A stretch of 64,000 bases of DNA. It comes from Clostridiaceae bacterium (GTDB lineage: Bacteria; Bacillota; Clostridia; DSM-8532). A program made the translations under genes and the position numbers. Below, in pieces: positions 49,001 through 60,348 of this stretch (the first letter of the stretch is position 1; each line of letters opens with the position of its first letter). Below the pieces are notes generated by a model. It was given only the letters and a program-made list of their open reading frames with translations, was not told the DNA's origin and did not search any database. The stretch spans positions 1-64,000 of the forward strand of contig JAAXZX010000036.1 of assembly GCA_012719645.1 (NCBI GenBank), written 5' to 3'.

Positions 49001-50273
49001 AGATTCTACCTCCCAGCAGCCTGAAATCTTGCCAGAACTCCGGATAGGACTTGGACACGGCCTCAAACCCGCTGATTTCCACGGGACCTGTGGAGCGGGA
49101 TGATGCTATGGCAAGGGCCATGACTATCCTGTGGTCGTTCCATCCATCCACACCGGCGCCAGTAAAGTGTTCCACACCATGTATAACGAGGCCGTCCCGG
49201 TTTTCTTCCACTCTTGCTCCCAGCTTGTTAAGCTCGCTGCACACCGCCGAAAGCCTGTCCGATTCCTTGAGCCTCAGCCGCTGTGCATTTTTGATGACGG
49301 ATTCTCCCGGGCAAAGCGCCGCGGCCACGGCGACGGCCGGGACAAGGTCGGGACACTGGGACGCGTCCACACAGATACTGTTAAGGGTGCCTGGACTTAT
49401 CTCGAGAGTGCCATTGTTCCATACTGTTCTGGCGCCCATGCTTCTTACAATATCGAGTATAATCCTGTCACCCTGCAATGAATCCCTGTTTAAGCCATCT
49501 ATGGAGACCTCGCCGCTTATGGCGCCCAAAACGCAGAAGAATGCAGCCTGGGACCAGTCTCCCTCCACGGCCAGCGAACAGGCCGCGGCCTTCTGTCTTC
49601 CACTTATCCTGAACATGCTGCAGTCTTCTGAATGCTCAATGGTTATGCCGAACCTTTTCAGGGTGTCAATTGTCATTTCTACATATGGACGGGACTCCAG
49701 GGGACCGGTTATCCTGATCCGGGAGTCTTCGTCAAGAAAAGGCAGGGCCATCAGAAGCCCGGATATGAACTGGGAGCTTACATCGCCCCTTATATCATAA
49801 TCGCCAGGCATAAGCCTGCCTTCCAGCCCTATGGGCATCTTGCCGCCTTCATCGGTGTAATTTACCCCTTTTCCGGGAAGGAGGCTTTTATATATGTCAA
49901 AGGGACGCGTCACGAGCCTGCCCCTGCCCGTAAGGGTCACAGGATCAGCGCAAAGCCTGCTCACGGGTATGATGAACCGGGCTGTGGTGCCTGATTCAAA
50001 GCAGTCTATCACGGGTTTGACAACCCGGATCTGACCCTTTGATGTAATAATAACCCGCTTTCTGCCGGAAAAAACCGTGCTGTCTTCAATCCTCACACTG
50101 GCTCCCAGTGATTCGCAGGCGCCAAGGGTGGCCTTTATATCGTCAGAAAGAACGATATTGTCAATCTCGCTGGCGCCTTCAGCCAGAAGGGCGCAAAGCA
50201 CCAGGCGATGGGCCATGCTTTTTGAAGGCTGGATAAATATCCTGCCCGAAAGCTTTCCAGGTTCAATTCTCAA
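48981..50273 (-). CDS. aroA: 3-phosphoshikimate 1-carboxyvinyltransferase (EPSP synthase)
   Basis: QPSKSMAHRLVLCALLAEG, ESGTTARFIIP; likely TTG start overlapping aroB. Confidence 0.94.
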   Translation of the reverse strand: MRIEPGKLSGRIFIQPSKSMAHRLVLCALLAEGASEIDNIVLSDDIKATLGACESLGASVRIEDSTVFSGRKRVIITSKGQIRVVKPVIDCFESGTTARFIIPVSRLCADPVTLTGRGRLVTRPFDIYKSLLPGKGVNYTDEGGKMPIGLEGRLMPGDYDIRGDVSSQFISGLLMALPFLDEDSRIRITGPLESRPYVEMTIDTLKRFGITIEHSEDCSMFRISGRQKAAACSLAVEGDWSQAAFFCVLGAISGEVSIDGLNRDSLQGDRIILDIVRSMGARTVWNNGTLEISPGTLNSICVDASQCPDLVPAVAVAAALCPGESVIKNAQRLRLKESDRLSAVCSELNKLGARVEENRDGLVIHGVEHFTGAGVDGWNDHRIVMALAIASSRSTGPVEISGFEAVSKSYPEFWQDFRLLGGRIYEQHMG

Positions 50274-51336
50274 GCTGGGCAAACAGATGCTCCTCCAATT
50301 CCTCAAAACTCCATCCGATCAAATCGCACTCGCCTATTTCGCGCAGATATGCAACGGTTATAAAACCGGAGCGTGATTTCTTGTCTATCCTTATGGCTTG
50401 GGCAAGTTCTGTCCTGTCCACGGGAGGCATTGTCACCGGAAGGTCGAAAGACTTGAGGATTCCTTCAAGCCTCTGCAAAGTACCGGGCCTGGTCAAACCA
50501 AGTCTTTCGGTGATGCGCGTAATAAATATCATGCCAACCGAAACAGCCTCGCCATGGGTCAGTCCCTGGTAGTTCTGCACCTTTTCAATGGCGTGACCTA
50601 TGGTATGTCCAAAATTCAGGATCTGCCTGAGGCCCGTATCCCGTTCATCCTGTTCAACAATGGCTGCCTTGAGCCTGCAGCTTTCTCCTATGATTTCATC
50701 AAGCTGACCGGTTAATCCTGAACGGTTTTCCGAGGTTTCAATAAAGTAGAATAAGTCCTTGTCACGGATTACGCTTTGTTTGATCAGTTCCGCCATGCCA
50801 TCCGAAAAACAACGGTTATCAAGGGTGGTCAGAAGGCCCGGGTCCGTATAAACCGCATCGGGCTGGTAAAAAGCGCCGATCAGGTTTTTGCCCTGATCCA
50901 TGTCGACGGCTACCTTGCCTCCTATACTGCTGTCAACCATGGCCAGAAGGGTTGTAGGTATCAGTATGAAGCCCATCCCACGCAGGAAAGTGGCGGCTGC
51001 AAGCCCGGCCATATCTCCTGTTACGCCGCCACCCAGGGCGATCACATAATCGCTGCGGGTAAAAGAGGCATCGGCAAGTGCATTGTATATCCTTTCAAGG
51101 GTCCTGAGATTCTTTTGCCTTTCGGGAAAAGTTACGGCAATCGCATCAAACCCCTGCTCCCGGAGCTTCCTGAAAAACTTTTCACCGTACAGGGCGAAAA
51201 CCCTGTCATCGCTGATCAGGGCCATGCGTCTTCCCTGGTATCGGCTCCTGAACAACTGGGGAAGTTTTTTGAACAGGCCTGTTTCTATCTCGATATCGTA
51301 AGCCTTGGAGGAGGTATTAACCCTGACACGAAACAT
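50263..51336 (-). CDS. aroB: 3-dehydroquinate synthase
   Basis: VIALGGGVTGDMAGLAAATFLRGMGFILIPTTLLAMVDSSIGGKVAVD. Confidence 0.97.
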   Translation of the reverse strand: MFRVRVNTSSKAYDIEIETGLFKKLPQLFRSRYQGRRMALISDDRVFALYGEKFFRKLREQGFDAIAVTFPERQKNLRTLERIYNALADASFTRSDYVIALGGGVTGDMAGLAAATFLRGMGFILIPTTLLAMVDSSIGGKVAVDMDQGKNLIGAFYQPDAVYTDPGLLTTLDNRCFSDGMAELIKQSVIRDKDLFYFIETSENRSGLTGQLDEIIGESCRLKAAIVEQDERDTGLRQILNFGHTIGHAIEKVQNYQGLTHGEAVSVGMIFITRITERLGLTRPGTLQRLEGILKSFDLPVTMPPVDRTELAQAIRIDKKSRSGFITVAYLREIGECDLIGWSFEELEEHLFAQLEN

Positions 51337-51370
51337 GATATCCCTCCCGCTGTGATTATAGTTTTTGAGA

Positions 51371-52390
51371 TCAGAATTCGATAATACGTCTTTCTGTTTC
51401 GGCAAGCTTCCTTAGATCCGGAACAAGGCTGGCGTATTCTGCGGGAGTCAGTGACTGTTCCCCGTCGCTGAGAGCATTCCTTGGGTTGTTATGGACTTCA
51501 ACGATCAGACCGTCTGCGCCTGAAACAACGGCTGCCTTGGACATGGGCGGCACCATCCAGGATTTCCCGGTACCATGGCTGGGATCGACAATGATTGGCA
51601 GATGGCTGTGCCGCTTAATTGCCGGCACAGCGCTTAAGTCAAGGGTGTTTCTCGTATAGGTTTCAAAGGTACGGATACCGCGTTCGCAGAGTATTACATT
51701 CTCATTGCCTTCGCTCATAATGTATTCGGCGGACATAAGCCATTCCTCCAGGGTGGCCGAAAGACCTCGCTTGAGCAGTATGGGCTTTTTTGTCCTGCCA
51801 AGTTCACGAAGCATGACGAAATTCTGCATATTCCTGGCGCCAACCTGGATGATGTCGACGTCCTCGACAAACCGGTCCAGGACCTCGGTGGACATCAGTT
51901 CCGATACTATGGGAAGCCCGGTTTCCCTGCCGGCTGTTTTGAGAAGTTCCAGCCCTTCAAGCCCAAGACCCTGGAAGCTGTAGGGCGAAGTGCGCGGTTT
52001 ATATGCGCCGCCTCTCAGGAATGAAGCGCCCGCTTTCTTCAATTCATGGGCGATATTTACGATCTGCTCCTCGCTCTCCACTGAGCAGGGGCCGGAAATC
52101 AGCACGAAATAACCTGCCCCGATCTTTCTTCCCCGCACCTCGATGACCGTATCCTCTGGCTTGAACATGCGGTTGGCCTTTTTGAAGGGCTCGCTGACCC
52201 TCATGGTGTTGGCCACTATCTCGTGGGAAGAAAGGGCGTAGGCGTTTATTTTCGAAACATCGCCTATAAGGCCGATGATGGTGGTTTCCTCACCGACTGA
52301 AACATGCACCTTCAGTCCAAGTTTCTCAATCTCGCTGATAAGCTCTCTTCTCTGCTCTTCCGTTGATCCGGGCTTAAGCACCAGAATCAT
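51371..52390 (-). CDS. aroF: 3-deoxy-7-phosphoheptulonate synthase (type I, N-terminal ferredoxin-like domain)
   Basis: FVLISGPCSVESEEQIV, LRGGAYKPRTSPYSFQGLG, PIIVDPSHGTGK. Confidence 0.96.
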   Translation of the reverse strand: MILVLKPGSTEEQRRELISEIEKLGLKVHVSVGEETTIIGLIGDVSKINAYALSSHEIVANTMRVSEPFKKANRMFKPEDTVIEVRGRKIGAGYFVLISGPCSVESEEQIVNIAHELKKAGASFLRGGAYKPRTSPYSFQGLGLEGLELLKTAGRETGLPIVSELMSTEVLDRFVEDVDIIQVGARNMQNFVMLRELGRTKKPILLKRGLSATLEEWLMSAEYIMSEGNENVILCERGIRTFETYTRNTLDLSAVPAIKRHSHLPIIVDPSHGTGKSWMVPPMSKAAVVSGADGLIVEVHNNPRNALSDGEQSLTPAEYASLVPDLRKLAETERRIIEF

Positions 52391-52484
52391 GGTCTCATCT
52401 CCTCTCGGGCGATATTGCTGCCGCAGGTGTTTTTACGGGTGCATCACAGTTTATGCCGTGTTCCTGCGGCTGATTCAATCATAT

Positions 52485-53834
52485 TTATTTGAAAAACTCG
52501 TCGTAAATCGCGATGATCGCCTTGTCCACATCGTCCTCTTTTACTCCGAACATGATGCTGACCTCGGAAGAACCCTGGTTGATCATCCTTATATTGATGC
52601 CGCTTCTGGCCAGGGCTTTTGTAACCCTCGCGGCGATGCCAACGGTATGCATCATGCCCTCGCCAACTACCATAACAAGTCCCAGGTCGTATTCTATGTC
52701 CACGCTGTCAACCCGGAGCTCCCTGGCGATCCTTTCCATGATGCGGCTTTTCATCTCGTCGTCCATGTACTGCCTTCTTATGATGATGGAGATATCGTCA
52801 ATACCGGAAGGCATATGCTCAAAGGGAACAAACTCTTCCTCCAGGACCTGCAGCACTTTGCGTCCGAATCCTACCTCCCGGTTCATCATATACTTGTGGA
52901 TGTTTATGCTGCAAAAGCCCTTTCCGCCGGCTATACCGGCAACGGGGGATTCGGAAATCTCCCTTGTTGGAGTGATAAGTGTTCCCGGAGCCTCGGGATT
53001 ATTGGTATTCCTTATATGAACCGGTATCCTCTTCTGGTATACGGGCTCCAGTGTTTCCTCGTGAAGCACAGTGAACCCTGCGTAGGCGAGTTCCCGCATC
53101 TCCCTGTATGTAAGAATCGAGATGGGTTTCGGGTTCTCGATGAGTTTCGGGCTTGCGGCAAATACCGAGTTGACGTCGGTGAAGTTTTCATAGACATCCA
53201 CTTCCAGCGCCGCGGCCAGTATGGAGCCTGTTATGTCCGAGCCTCCCCTTGGGAATGTGACCACATCCCCCGACAGGGAGTATCCGAAAAAGCCCGGGAA
53301 TATAATAATGCCCGGCATGGACTTTATCTTCTGCAGGTTCTTGAATGACTGGGGAAGCACCCGCGCGTTGCCATACTCGTCACTGAGGAACAGGCCGGCG
53401 TCCTTCGGGTTCAGGTACTGGGCCTGGTACCCTGTTGACTTTAAATATGAAGCCACGAGCCTTGCCACGTTATCTTCACCTGCTGCCTTCATCCTGTCCA
53501 TCAGTTTCTCATCCGAGTCATAATCCATTGAAAGCCTTGTTCTCAGGTTGTTTTCTATATCGACTGCGATCTGGTTACCAAGGCCAAGGTTCTCCGCGAT
53601 CTCCCTGTACCGGGATACTATGTTCTGCAGGACCTCTTCATAATCACCGCCCGATAAAAACCTTTCGGTGCATTGGATCAGCAGATCGGTTACCTTGGTA
53701 TCGGAATCATAACGCTTGCCCGGAGCCGAAACCACGACCACACGCCTCTCCGGGTCGGATGTTACTATGGAACAAACCTTCCTGATCTGTTCAGCATTTG
53801 CCATGGATGTTCCGCCAAATTTGCATACCTTCAT
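52485..53834 (-). CDS. Aspartate kinase
   Basis: VCKFGGTSMANAEQIRKV, FPRGGSDITGSILAAAL, C-terminal ACT domains. Confidence 0.95.
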   Translation of the reverse strand: MKVCKFGGTSMANAEQIRKVCSIVTSDPERRVVVVSAPGKRYDSDTKVTDLLIQCTERFLSGGDYEEVLQNIVSRYREIAENLGLGNQIAVDIENNLRTRLSMDYDSDEKLMDRMKAAGEDNVARLVASYLKSTGYQAQYLNPKDAGLFLSDEYGNARVLPQSFKNLQKIKSMPGIIIFPGFFGYSLSGDVVTFPRGGSDITGSILAAALEVDVYENFTDVNSVFAASPKLIENPKPISILTYREMRELAYAGFTVLHEETLEPVYQKRIPVHIRNTNNPEAPGTLITPTREISESPVAGIAGGKGFCSINIHKYMMNREVGFGRKVLQVLEEEFVPFEHMPSGIDDISIIIRRQYMDDEMKSRIMERIARELRVDSVDIEYDLGLVMVVGEGMMHTVGIAARVTKALARSGINIRMINQGSSEVSIMFGVKEDDVDKAIIAIYDEFFK

Positions 53835-53993
53835 GTACGATACCTGACCTTTCATTTCGGATTATCATACTGCCGGCCCATTTATATAGGCAGTTGGAAT
53901 GGACCTTGCGGCGGAGTAAAACCCCATATTACAAAAATACGACGACATGCTCTTTTATGGCCGTCGCACACAGAGATCCTGCTGCTCCGCATA

Positions 53994-54020
53994 TAAAAAA
54001 ATAAAGGGTTTCCCCTTTAT
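53994..54020 (-). terminator. Terminator of ackA
   Basis: ataaaggg-tttc-ccctttat; minus strand U-run. Confidence 0.75.
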
Positions 54021-54080
54021 CCCTATATTTTAATATCAAGCATATGCTTTGTCAATCATTATCTCCCGGCTGCAGGCCAA

Positions 54081-55280
54081 TCAGGCTTTTCCGATAAGGC
54101 GTATGGTTTCCTTGGCAATAGCCAGTTCCTCGTTGGTGGGAATTATCAGCGTGCGGACCTTTGCGTCGTCGGTGCTGATATCTATCTCGATGCCCCTGCT
54201 CCTGTTCTTTTCAGGGTCTATCCTGATGCCTAGAAATTCCATGTTTGAGCAGACACGCTGGCGTATATCGGGATTGTTCTCGCCGATTCCGGCGGTGAAT
54301 ACCACTGCGTCAAGGCCGCCCATGGCGCAAGCATAGGCGCCTATAAACTTCTTTACCTGGTATGCAAAGATCTGCAGGGCCAGTTCCGCGCGCTCATTAC
54401 CCTCTTCCACGGCCTTCTCCAGGTCCCTGAAATCGCTGGAAACGCCTGATATTCCATAAACTCCCGACTTTTTGTTCATTATGTCGTCCATTTCTTCGGT
54501 GGATATTTTCTCCTTGTTCATCAGGAAGGTTACCGCCGCAGGGTCTATTGTACCGCATCGGGTTCCCATCGCCAGCCCGTCAAGGGGCGTGAATCCCATG
54601 GAGGTTTCCACGCTCTTGCCGCAATCCACGGCTGCTATGCTTGAACCGTTTCCAAGATGGCATGTTACGATTTTCAGTTGGTCGTAAGGCTTGTTCAGAA
54701 GAACAGCCGCACGCTCGGAGACATATTTGTGTGATGTGCCATGGAAGCCGTATTTGCGCAGCTTGTACTTCTCATAATACTCGTAGGGCAGCGCATATAT
54801 GTAGGCCTTTTTCGGCATTGTCTGGTGGAATGCGGTATCAAAGACAGCGACCTGGGGCACTCCTTCAAGGATCTTGCTGCAGGCCTTTATTCCTGTCACA
54901 TTCGGCGGGTTGTGAAGGGGAGCCAGTTCCTCGCATTCCTCTATGGTCCTCAGAACCTCATCATCTATGATTACCGAACTGAAGAACTTCTCTCCTCCGT
55001 GGACAACGCGGTGGCCCACCGCATCGATTTCGTCAAGGGATTTGATAACGCCTGCCTCTTCGTCTGTCAGCACGGCTATCAGTTGTTTAATGGCATCCAG
55101 ATGGCTGTCCATGACTATTTCCTTGGTGACAGACCTGCCATCATGGGCCTTGTGCTTAATTAAAGAGCCGGGAAGTCCTATCCTGTCGCACAATCCCTTG
55201 GCCAGGACAATTTCCCCTTCGACATTTATAAGCTGATATTTCAATGATGAGCTTCCCGCGTTGATAACAAGTATATTCAT
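54081..55280 (-). CDS. ackA: Acetate kinase
   Basis: [63 protein letters not shown]. Confidence 0.98.
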   Translation of the reverse strand: MNILVINAGSSSLKYQLINVEGEIVLAKGLCDRIGLPGSLIKHKAHDGRSVTKEIVMDSHLDAIKQLIAVLTDEEAGVIKSLDEIDAVGHRVVHGGEKFFSSVIIDDEVLRTIEECEELAPLHNPPNVTGIKACSKILEGVPQVAVFDTAFHQTMPKKAYIYALPYEYYEKYKLRKYGFHGTSHKYVSERAAVLLNKPYDQLKIVTCHLGNGSSIAAVDCGKSVETSMGFTPLDGLAMGTRCGTIDPAAVTFLMNKEKISTEEMDDIMNKKSGVYGISGVSSDFRDLEKAVEEGNERAELALQIFAYQVKKFIGAYACAMGGLDAVVFTAGIGENNPDIRQRVCSNMEFLGIRIDPEKNRSRGIEIDISTDDAKVRTLIIPTNEELAIAKETIRLIGKA

Positions 55281-55335
55281 GATCTCTATCCCCTTTGATT
55301 ACTCTATGTATCCCCTTTATTATTCCATGCTGTTT

Positions 55336-56382
<1,047 letters not shown>

Positions 56383-56508
56383 TTATACCCTGTTTGCCCA
56401 CAAAAATTATAATACAATTGTTTTTTGTATACAAGGAAAAAACGGCAAAGAAATAATAATTAATATGTGGTAATATATTCAGTACACATGATCAGGACAT
56501 AATTTCAG

Positions 56509-58962
56509 TCATATCCTGTATACTATCCGCCGTATGGGTACCCAGCGCCTGATGCCGAAATACCTGAGCAGCGTTTTCTTCATCTGCCTGGCTATGGTAA
56601 GTACAACTTTAAGATCCTCCTCAAAAATATCCTTGTCACCGTACCTGACCCTGCAGAAGATCTCCGAGGCTTCGGCAAATGCATATGGCTTCAGAACGAA
56701 TTTCCTGTCGATGCGCTGCCCGAACTCCAGGACGGTCTCACCGGGACGGATCTCATAACCTGTATGTTTCAGCCAGATCAGCATTGTCCGGAATACCCTG
56801 ATGACTTTCCTCTTGTTGTTCTTCCCCATAAGAAGGAGTTTGTCAACGAAGATGGCAATGAGGTTAACTGAAACCAATGCAAGGATCAGGCCTGCAATGA
56901 GATGCGGGATGTATTTCAGATACGGAGTCAGATCCATTGCAACCGGCCCTCCCGCCGTGGCGTCAGGAAGATCGCCCGGGAATTTGCCGTACATCTCAGC
57001 GTAACGCTTCATCAGGTCCTCAAGGTTCTGGGTATTCTCGCCTACCCTCCGGACATTATCCTCTGAAGGCAGGTATTGCATAACATCGGCATAAATGGGC
57101 GTGGGCTCGAATATAAGCCATCCGAATCCCTGGAAATAAACCTCGACCCATGCGTGGGCATGCCGGCTGGTAATTGTATAAAGTGTCTCCTGGTTGTTTT
57201 CGGGCATAACAAAACCTTCCACATACCTGGCCGGGATGCCCAGGGTTCTGAGCATAACAGTCATGGACGTAGCATAATAGGTGCAGTATCCCCTTCTGTC
57301 CTCGAACAGGAACCATTCCACAAAGTCCTGGTCATCGGGAACGCGGCTCGGGCTAAGGGTATACTGGTAGTTGTTCCTCAGGTAATCCTGGATGGCAATG
57401 ACTCTCTCATAATCGTTTTTGCAGTCATGGGTAATATTCCGCGCGAGCTTTTTTACGCTTTCAGGCGTATTCTCGCTGATCCAGGTATATTCTTCCTCAA
57501 TCTCTTCCGAACGTCTCAGAAGCGACTCCAGCACCTCAATATTGCTTTCAAGCTGTTGAAGATACGGATTGCTTTGAGAATCGCTTTTTTCCATCAGTTC
57601 GTCCCGCTGTCTCTTAAGTTCATCCAGCGCATCCTTATACAGGTTGTCGTAGCAGAAGGACAGCGCTCTCTTAAGAACGGGCGCTGCATACATGGGCTGT
57701 GAATAATAAACGGTATACTGGGATCCCATGGGCAGCTTGTTCTCTGAATAGGTTACGCCGTGGATATCCTGTTCCACATCCAGGTTTCCCCCTTCTCTGC
57801 TGGTTATGGGCATAATTGTCAGAAGCGGCGTGAACACCGTTTTCGTGGTCAGGTTCCGGTACCTGATCTCCAGCGAGAATGTTGGAAACAGGAAAGAATT
57901 GGATCTTCCGGATGCAAGGTTTTCCAGGATCTCCCTGTCGTTGCCCTCAACATCGGGGAACAGTTTATCCACCGGTATGTAAAGCCATCCCACCCTGTTT
58001 TCCAGCAGCGCGTTTTCAACTTCCTTGACGTTTTCGCGTTCCTCGGGGTTTTGGATCCACATGTTATTCTCATACCGTGAAAAGGCTGCGCCGCGAAGAT
58101 ACGTTCTTTTGTCGCCCCTTACGTCCATCATGACCGTATGGCTTGGTCTTATCGGCCCGCCCAGCCTGTTTGACGATCCTTTGAATCCGGTCGCAGCCAG
58201 GCTGAAGAACTCCACGTCGGTGTGTCCGAATCTTTGTTCCAGGTATTTAAAGACCTGGAATACCTGCCGGTCAAGCCACGGAATAGTAATGGGGTAATCA
58301 CTCTTGGGGATTGACATGATAATCAGAACGGGAATGATTACCGCAGGCAGGGTAAAAAGCATAAGGCTGCCGGGTGAGGTTTTTCCGGTGATCAAACCTT
58401 GCCTTGCCTTCCTTTCGTAGACATGCCTGAAGTAGGAAATGGCGGTCAGAATGCAGGTAAATGCCAGCAGCGTTTTGTTATCGTTTCCGTTGAGAGACCA
58501 GATCCCAATATGCATTGCGATAAGGACACCGGTGAGCAGGAACAGGTTGAAATACCGGTTGAATAGGAAATACACCACTAAGGTCAGAAGGATGGCAGCA
58601 ACGACAACGAGTAGTATCGCGGCAGCCGCCAGTTGTTCGGTAACGATAGTTTGCTGGTAATACGCGATTCTTTCAATAATCGCAACCATATTGTTCAACT
58701 GGTCCGAAACGATGCCTCCGGTTCCGGTAAGGTACAGGACAACCGAAGCGACAGCCGCGCCGCCCAGGGCAAGGAATGCAATAATACGGCTGACCCTGAA
58801 GGCAAGCAGCAGGCTGATGACCGGATATACCACGACTGAAACCAGGAAAATCGTGGAGAAAGGCATCTGCTCCTTGAATACTGTTGAAGCCAGGGAAAGC
58901 ATGACTAGCATGTACAGGTAGCCTATGAAATATATGAAGAATTTATCAAACCTGCGTTTCAT
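56509..58962 (-). CDS. Transglutaminase-like domain membrane protein (TgpA-like)
   Basis: N-terminal TM block, C-terminal DRRGYCTYYATSMTVMLRTLGIPARYVEGFV with Cys, and HAWVEVYFQGFGWLIFEPTP. Confidence 0.92.
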   Translation of the reverse strand: MKRRFDKFFIYFIGYLYMLVMLSLASTVFKEQMPFSTIFLVSVVVYPVISLLLAFRVSRIIAFLALGGAAVASVVLYLTGTGGIVSDQLNNMVAIIERIAYYQQTIVTEQLAAAAILLVVVAAILLTLVVYFLFNRYFNLFLLTGVLIAMHIGIWSLNGNDNKTLLAFTCILTAISYFRHVYERKARQGLITGKTSPGSLMLFTLPAVIIPVLIIMSIPKSDYPITIPWLDRQVFQVFKYLEQRFGHTDVEFFSLAATGFKGSSNRLGGPIRPSHTVMMDVRGDKRTYLRGAAFSRYENNMWIQNPEERENVKEVENALLENRVGWLYIPVDKLFPDVEGNDREILENLASGRSNSFLFPTFSLEIRYRNLTTKTVFTPLLTIMPITSREGGNLDVEQDIHGVTYSENKLPMGSQYTVYYSQPMYAAPVLKRALSFCYDNLYKDALDELKRQRDELMEKSDSQSNPYLQQLESNIEVLESLLRRSEEIEEEYTWISENTPESVKKLARNITHDCKNDYERVIAIQDYLRNNYQYTLSPSRVPDDQDFVEWFLFEDRRGYCTYYATSMTVMLRTLGIPARYVEGFVMPENNQETLYTITSRHAHAWVEVYFQGFGWLIFEPTPIYADVMQYLPSEDNVRRVGENTQNLEDLMKRYAEMYGKFPGDLPDATAGGPVAMDLTPYLKYIPHLIAGLILALVSVNLIAIFVDKLLLMGKNNKRKVIRVFRTMLIWLKHTGYEIRPGETVLEFGQRIDRKFVLKPYAFAEASEIFCRVRYGDKDIFEEDLKVVLTIARQMKKTLLRYFGIRRWVPIRRIVYRI

Positions 58963-60283
58963 ATGCTTTCACCCCTTTCCTGGACTTCGCTCCAGGACCC
59001 GGCACGGCATCTGCCGGTTCTCCTGAAAAATCGGTTTCAGCCCCCTCTTCCGCGATCTCCACGATCCTTGGCGTCAGAAGGTACCCTTTTATGTTGTTCT
59101 TCATAAGAATATCCGCAAGATCGTTTTTTGCCTGCACATCATCCTGGTCGATGCCGGCAATGTCCACATAGTTGAGTTCAATATCAAAGCCCCTGTTTTT
59201 AATCTTCAGGGAAGTGTCAACCAGCCTGCCGTCAAGGTTGACGGTATAGACATATATCAGTTTGCTGTTCTTTTCGGTATCGGTGAAATGGTGGTAGATG
59301 TTTTCAAAATCGTCTTCTTCGGTGAACTTGATCTCGGACAGGATCTGGTACAGGACTTCAAATTCATTGAGGGACGAGGCGCGGAAGGTATACGGCTTTT
59401 CCCTGAAAAAGCAGAGTTTTACGGGTATGCTTCTCATCAGTAGGTAATACAGGGTCGATACCATTTCCTCTATGACGCAGTCTTCCTTTATAAGGGTTTC
59501 TTCGTTCATGGGCCCCGATTTGTTCAGGTTCAGGATCATCATTACATCATTGTCAAGCTCGTTCATTGTATCCTTGACCATGGTTTTGGCGAGCTTCGAT
59601 GTAAGCTTCCAGTGGATCTTCCTTAAGCTGTCGCCGTATACATATTCCCTTATATCCTTTATCTCGTCGTTGCCGGTTTCAAGGTAGCCCGATGAGGCTT
59701 CGCCCTCGGAAAGGCGTGCCTCCGATATGTCCTTATTGCTTAGTTCAATGATCCTGGGCTTAACCAGGATGCTCTTTTTCTCAAACGGGTTCAGCCTGAT
59801 GCCCACCAGGCCAAGAAGGTCCTGGATTTCGATATAGTTCACGCCGATATCATAGCGTCCCCTGAAATAAAGGGGCATGCGGTATTTAAACTCGCGGCGG
59901 CTGAAGGGAGCCAGGGACATGTGCACTTTTCCGAGGCTTTTTAAAATGAACCTGCCCTCCATCTGCATATGTATGGTGATGTAAGGCATGTAAAGGAACG
60001 AAGTGTTCTGAAGGATAAGCTCATAGGTGGCGCATTCACCCTTGACGAAGGTACGCTCGCCTATACGCTCGCTCATCCTGAAAAAGATGCATACTATGGC
60101 CATGTGCAATGCCGAGATTACAGGCAGGGCCAGCATAAAATAAAACAGTGTATATGGCAGAATGCCCCCGTTGAAATAGGCATATACAAAACTGATGAAC
60201 AGAAGCAGAAAATATCGTACGATGTTGCGCTTCCGGTTCTTTGATTCCATGCTCCGGGAATCCGGACCAGTATTTTTTCCCAT
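58946..60283 (-). CDS. DUF58 domain-containing protein
   Basis: IREYVYGDSLRKIHWKLTSK motif; in a MoxR/DUF58/TGase cluster. Confidence 0.92.
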   Translation of the reverse strand: MGKNTGPDSRSMESKNRKRNIVRYFLLLFISFVYAYFNGGILPYTLFYFMLALPVISALHMAIVCIFFRMSERIGERTFVKGECATYELILQNTSFLYMPYITIHMQMEGRFILKSLGKVHMSLAPFSRREFKYRMPLYFRGRYDIGVNYIEIQDLLGLVGIRLNPFEKKSILVKPRIIELSNKDISEARLSEGEASSGYLETGNDEIKDIREYVYGDSLRKIHWKLTSKLAKTMVKDTMNELDNDVMMILNLNKSGPMNEETLIKEDCVIEEMVSTLYYLLMRSIPVKLCFFREKPYTFRASSLNEFEVLYQILSEIKFTEEDDFENIYHHFTDTEKNSKLIYVYTVNLDGRLVDTSLKIKNRGFDIELNYVDIAGIDQDDVQAKNDLADILMKNNIKGYLLTPRIVEIAEEGAETDFSGEPADAVPGPGAKSRKGVKAYETQV

Positions 60284-60348
60284 GGCATGCCGTCCTCCGT
60301 TTCAAAATAACAGTGGGATCGGGTTCATACTGTTATTTCTGGCTCGTG

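Noticed and set aside
53835-53993. Lysine riboswitch or T-box upstream of aspartate kinase
   Set aside because: No recognisable conserved motifs; only a weak 5-bp hairpin (53940-53966) followed by tattttt on the minus strand.
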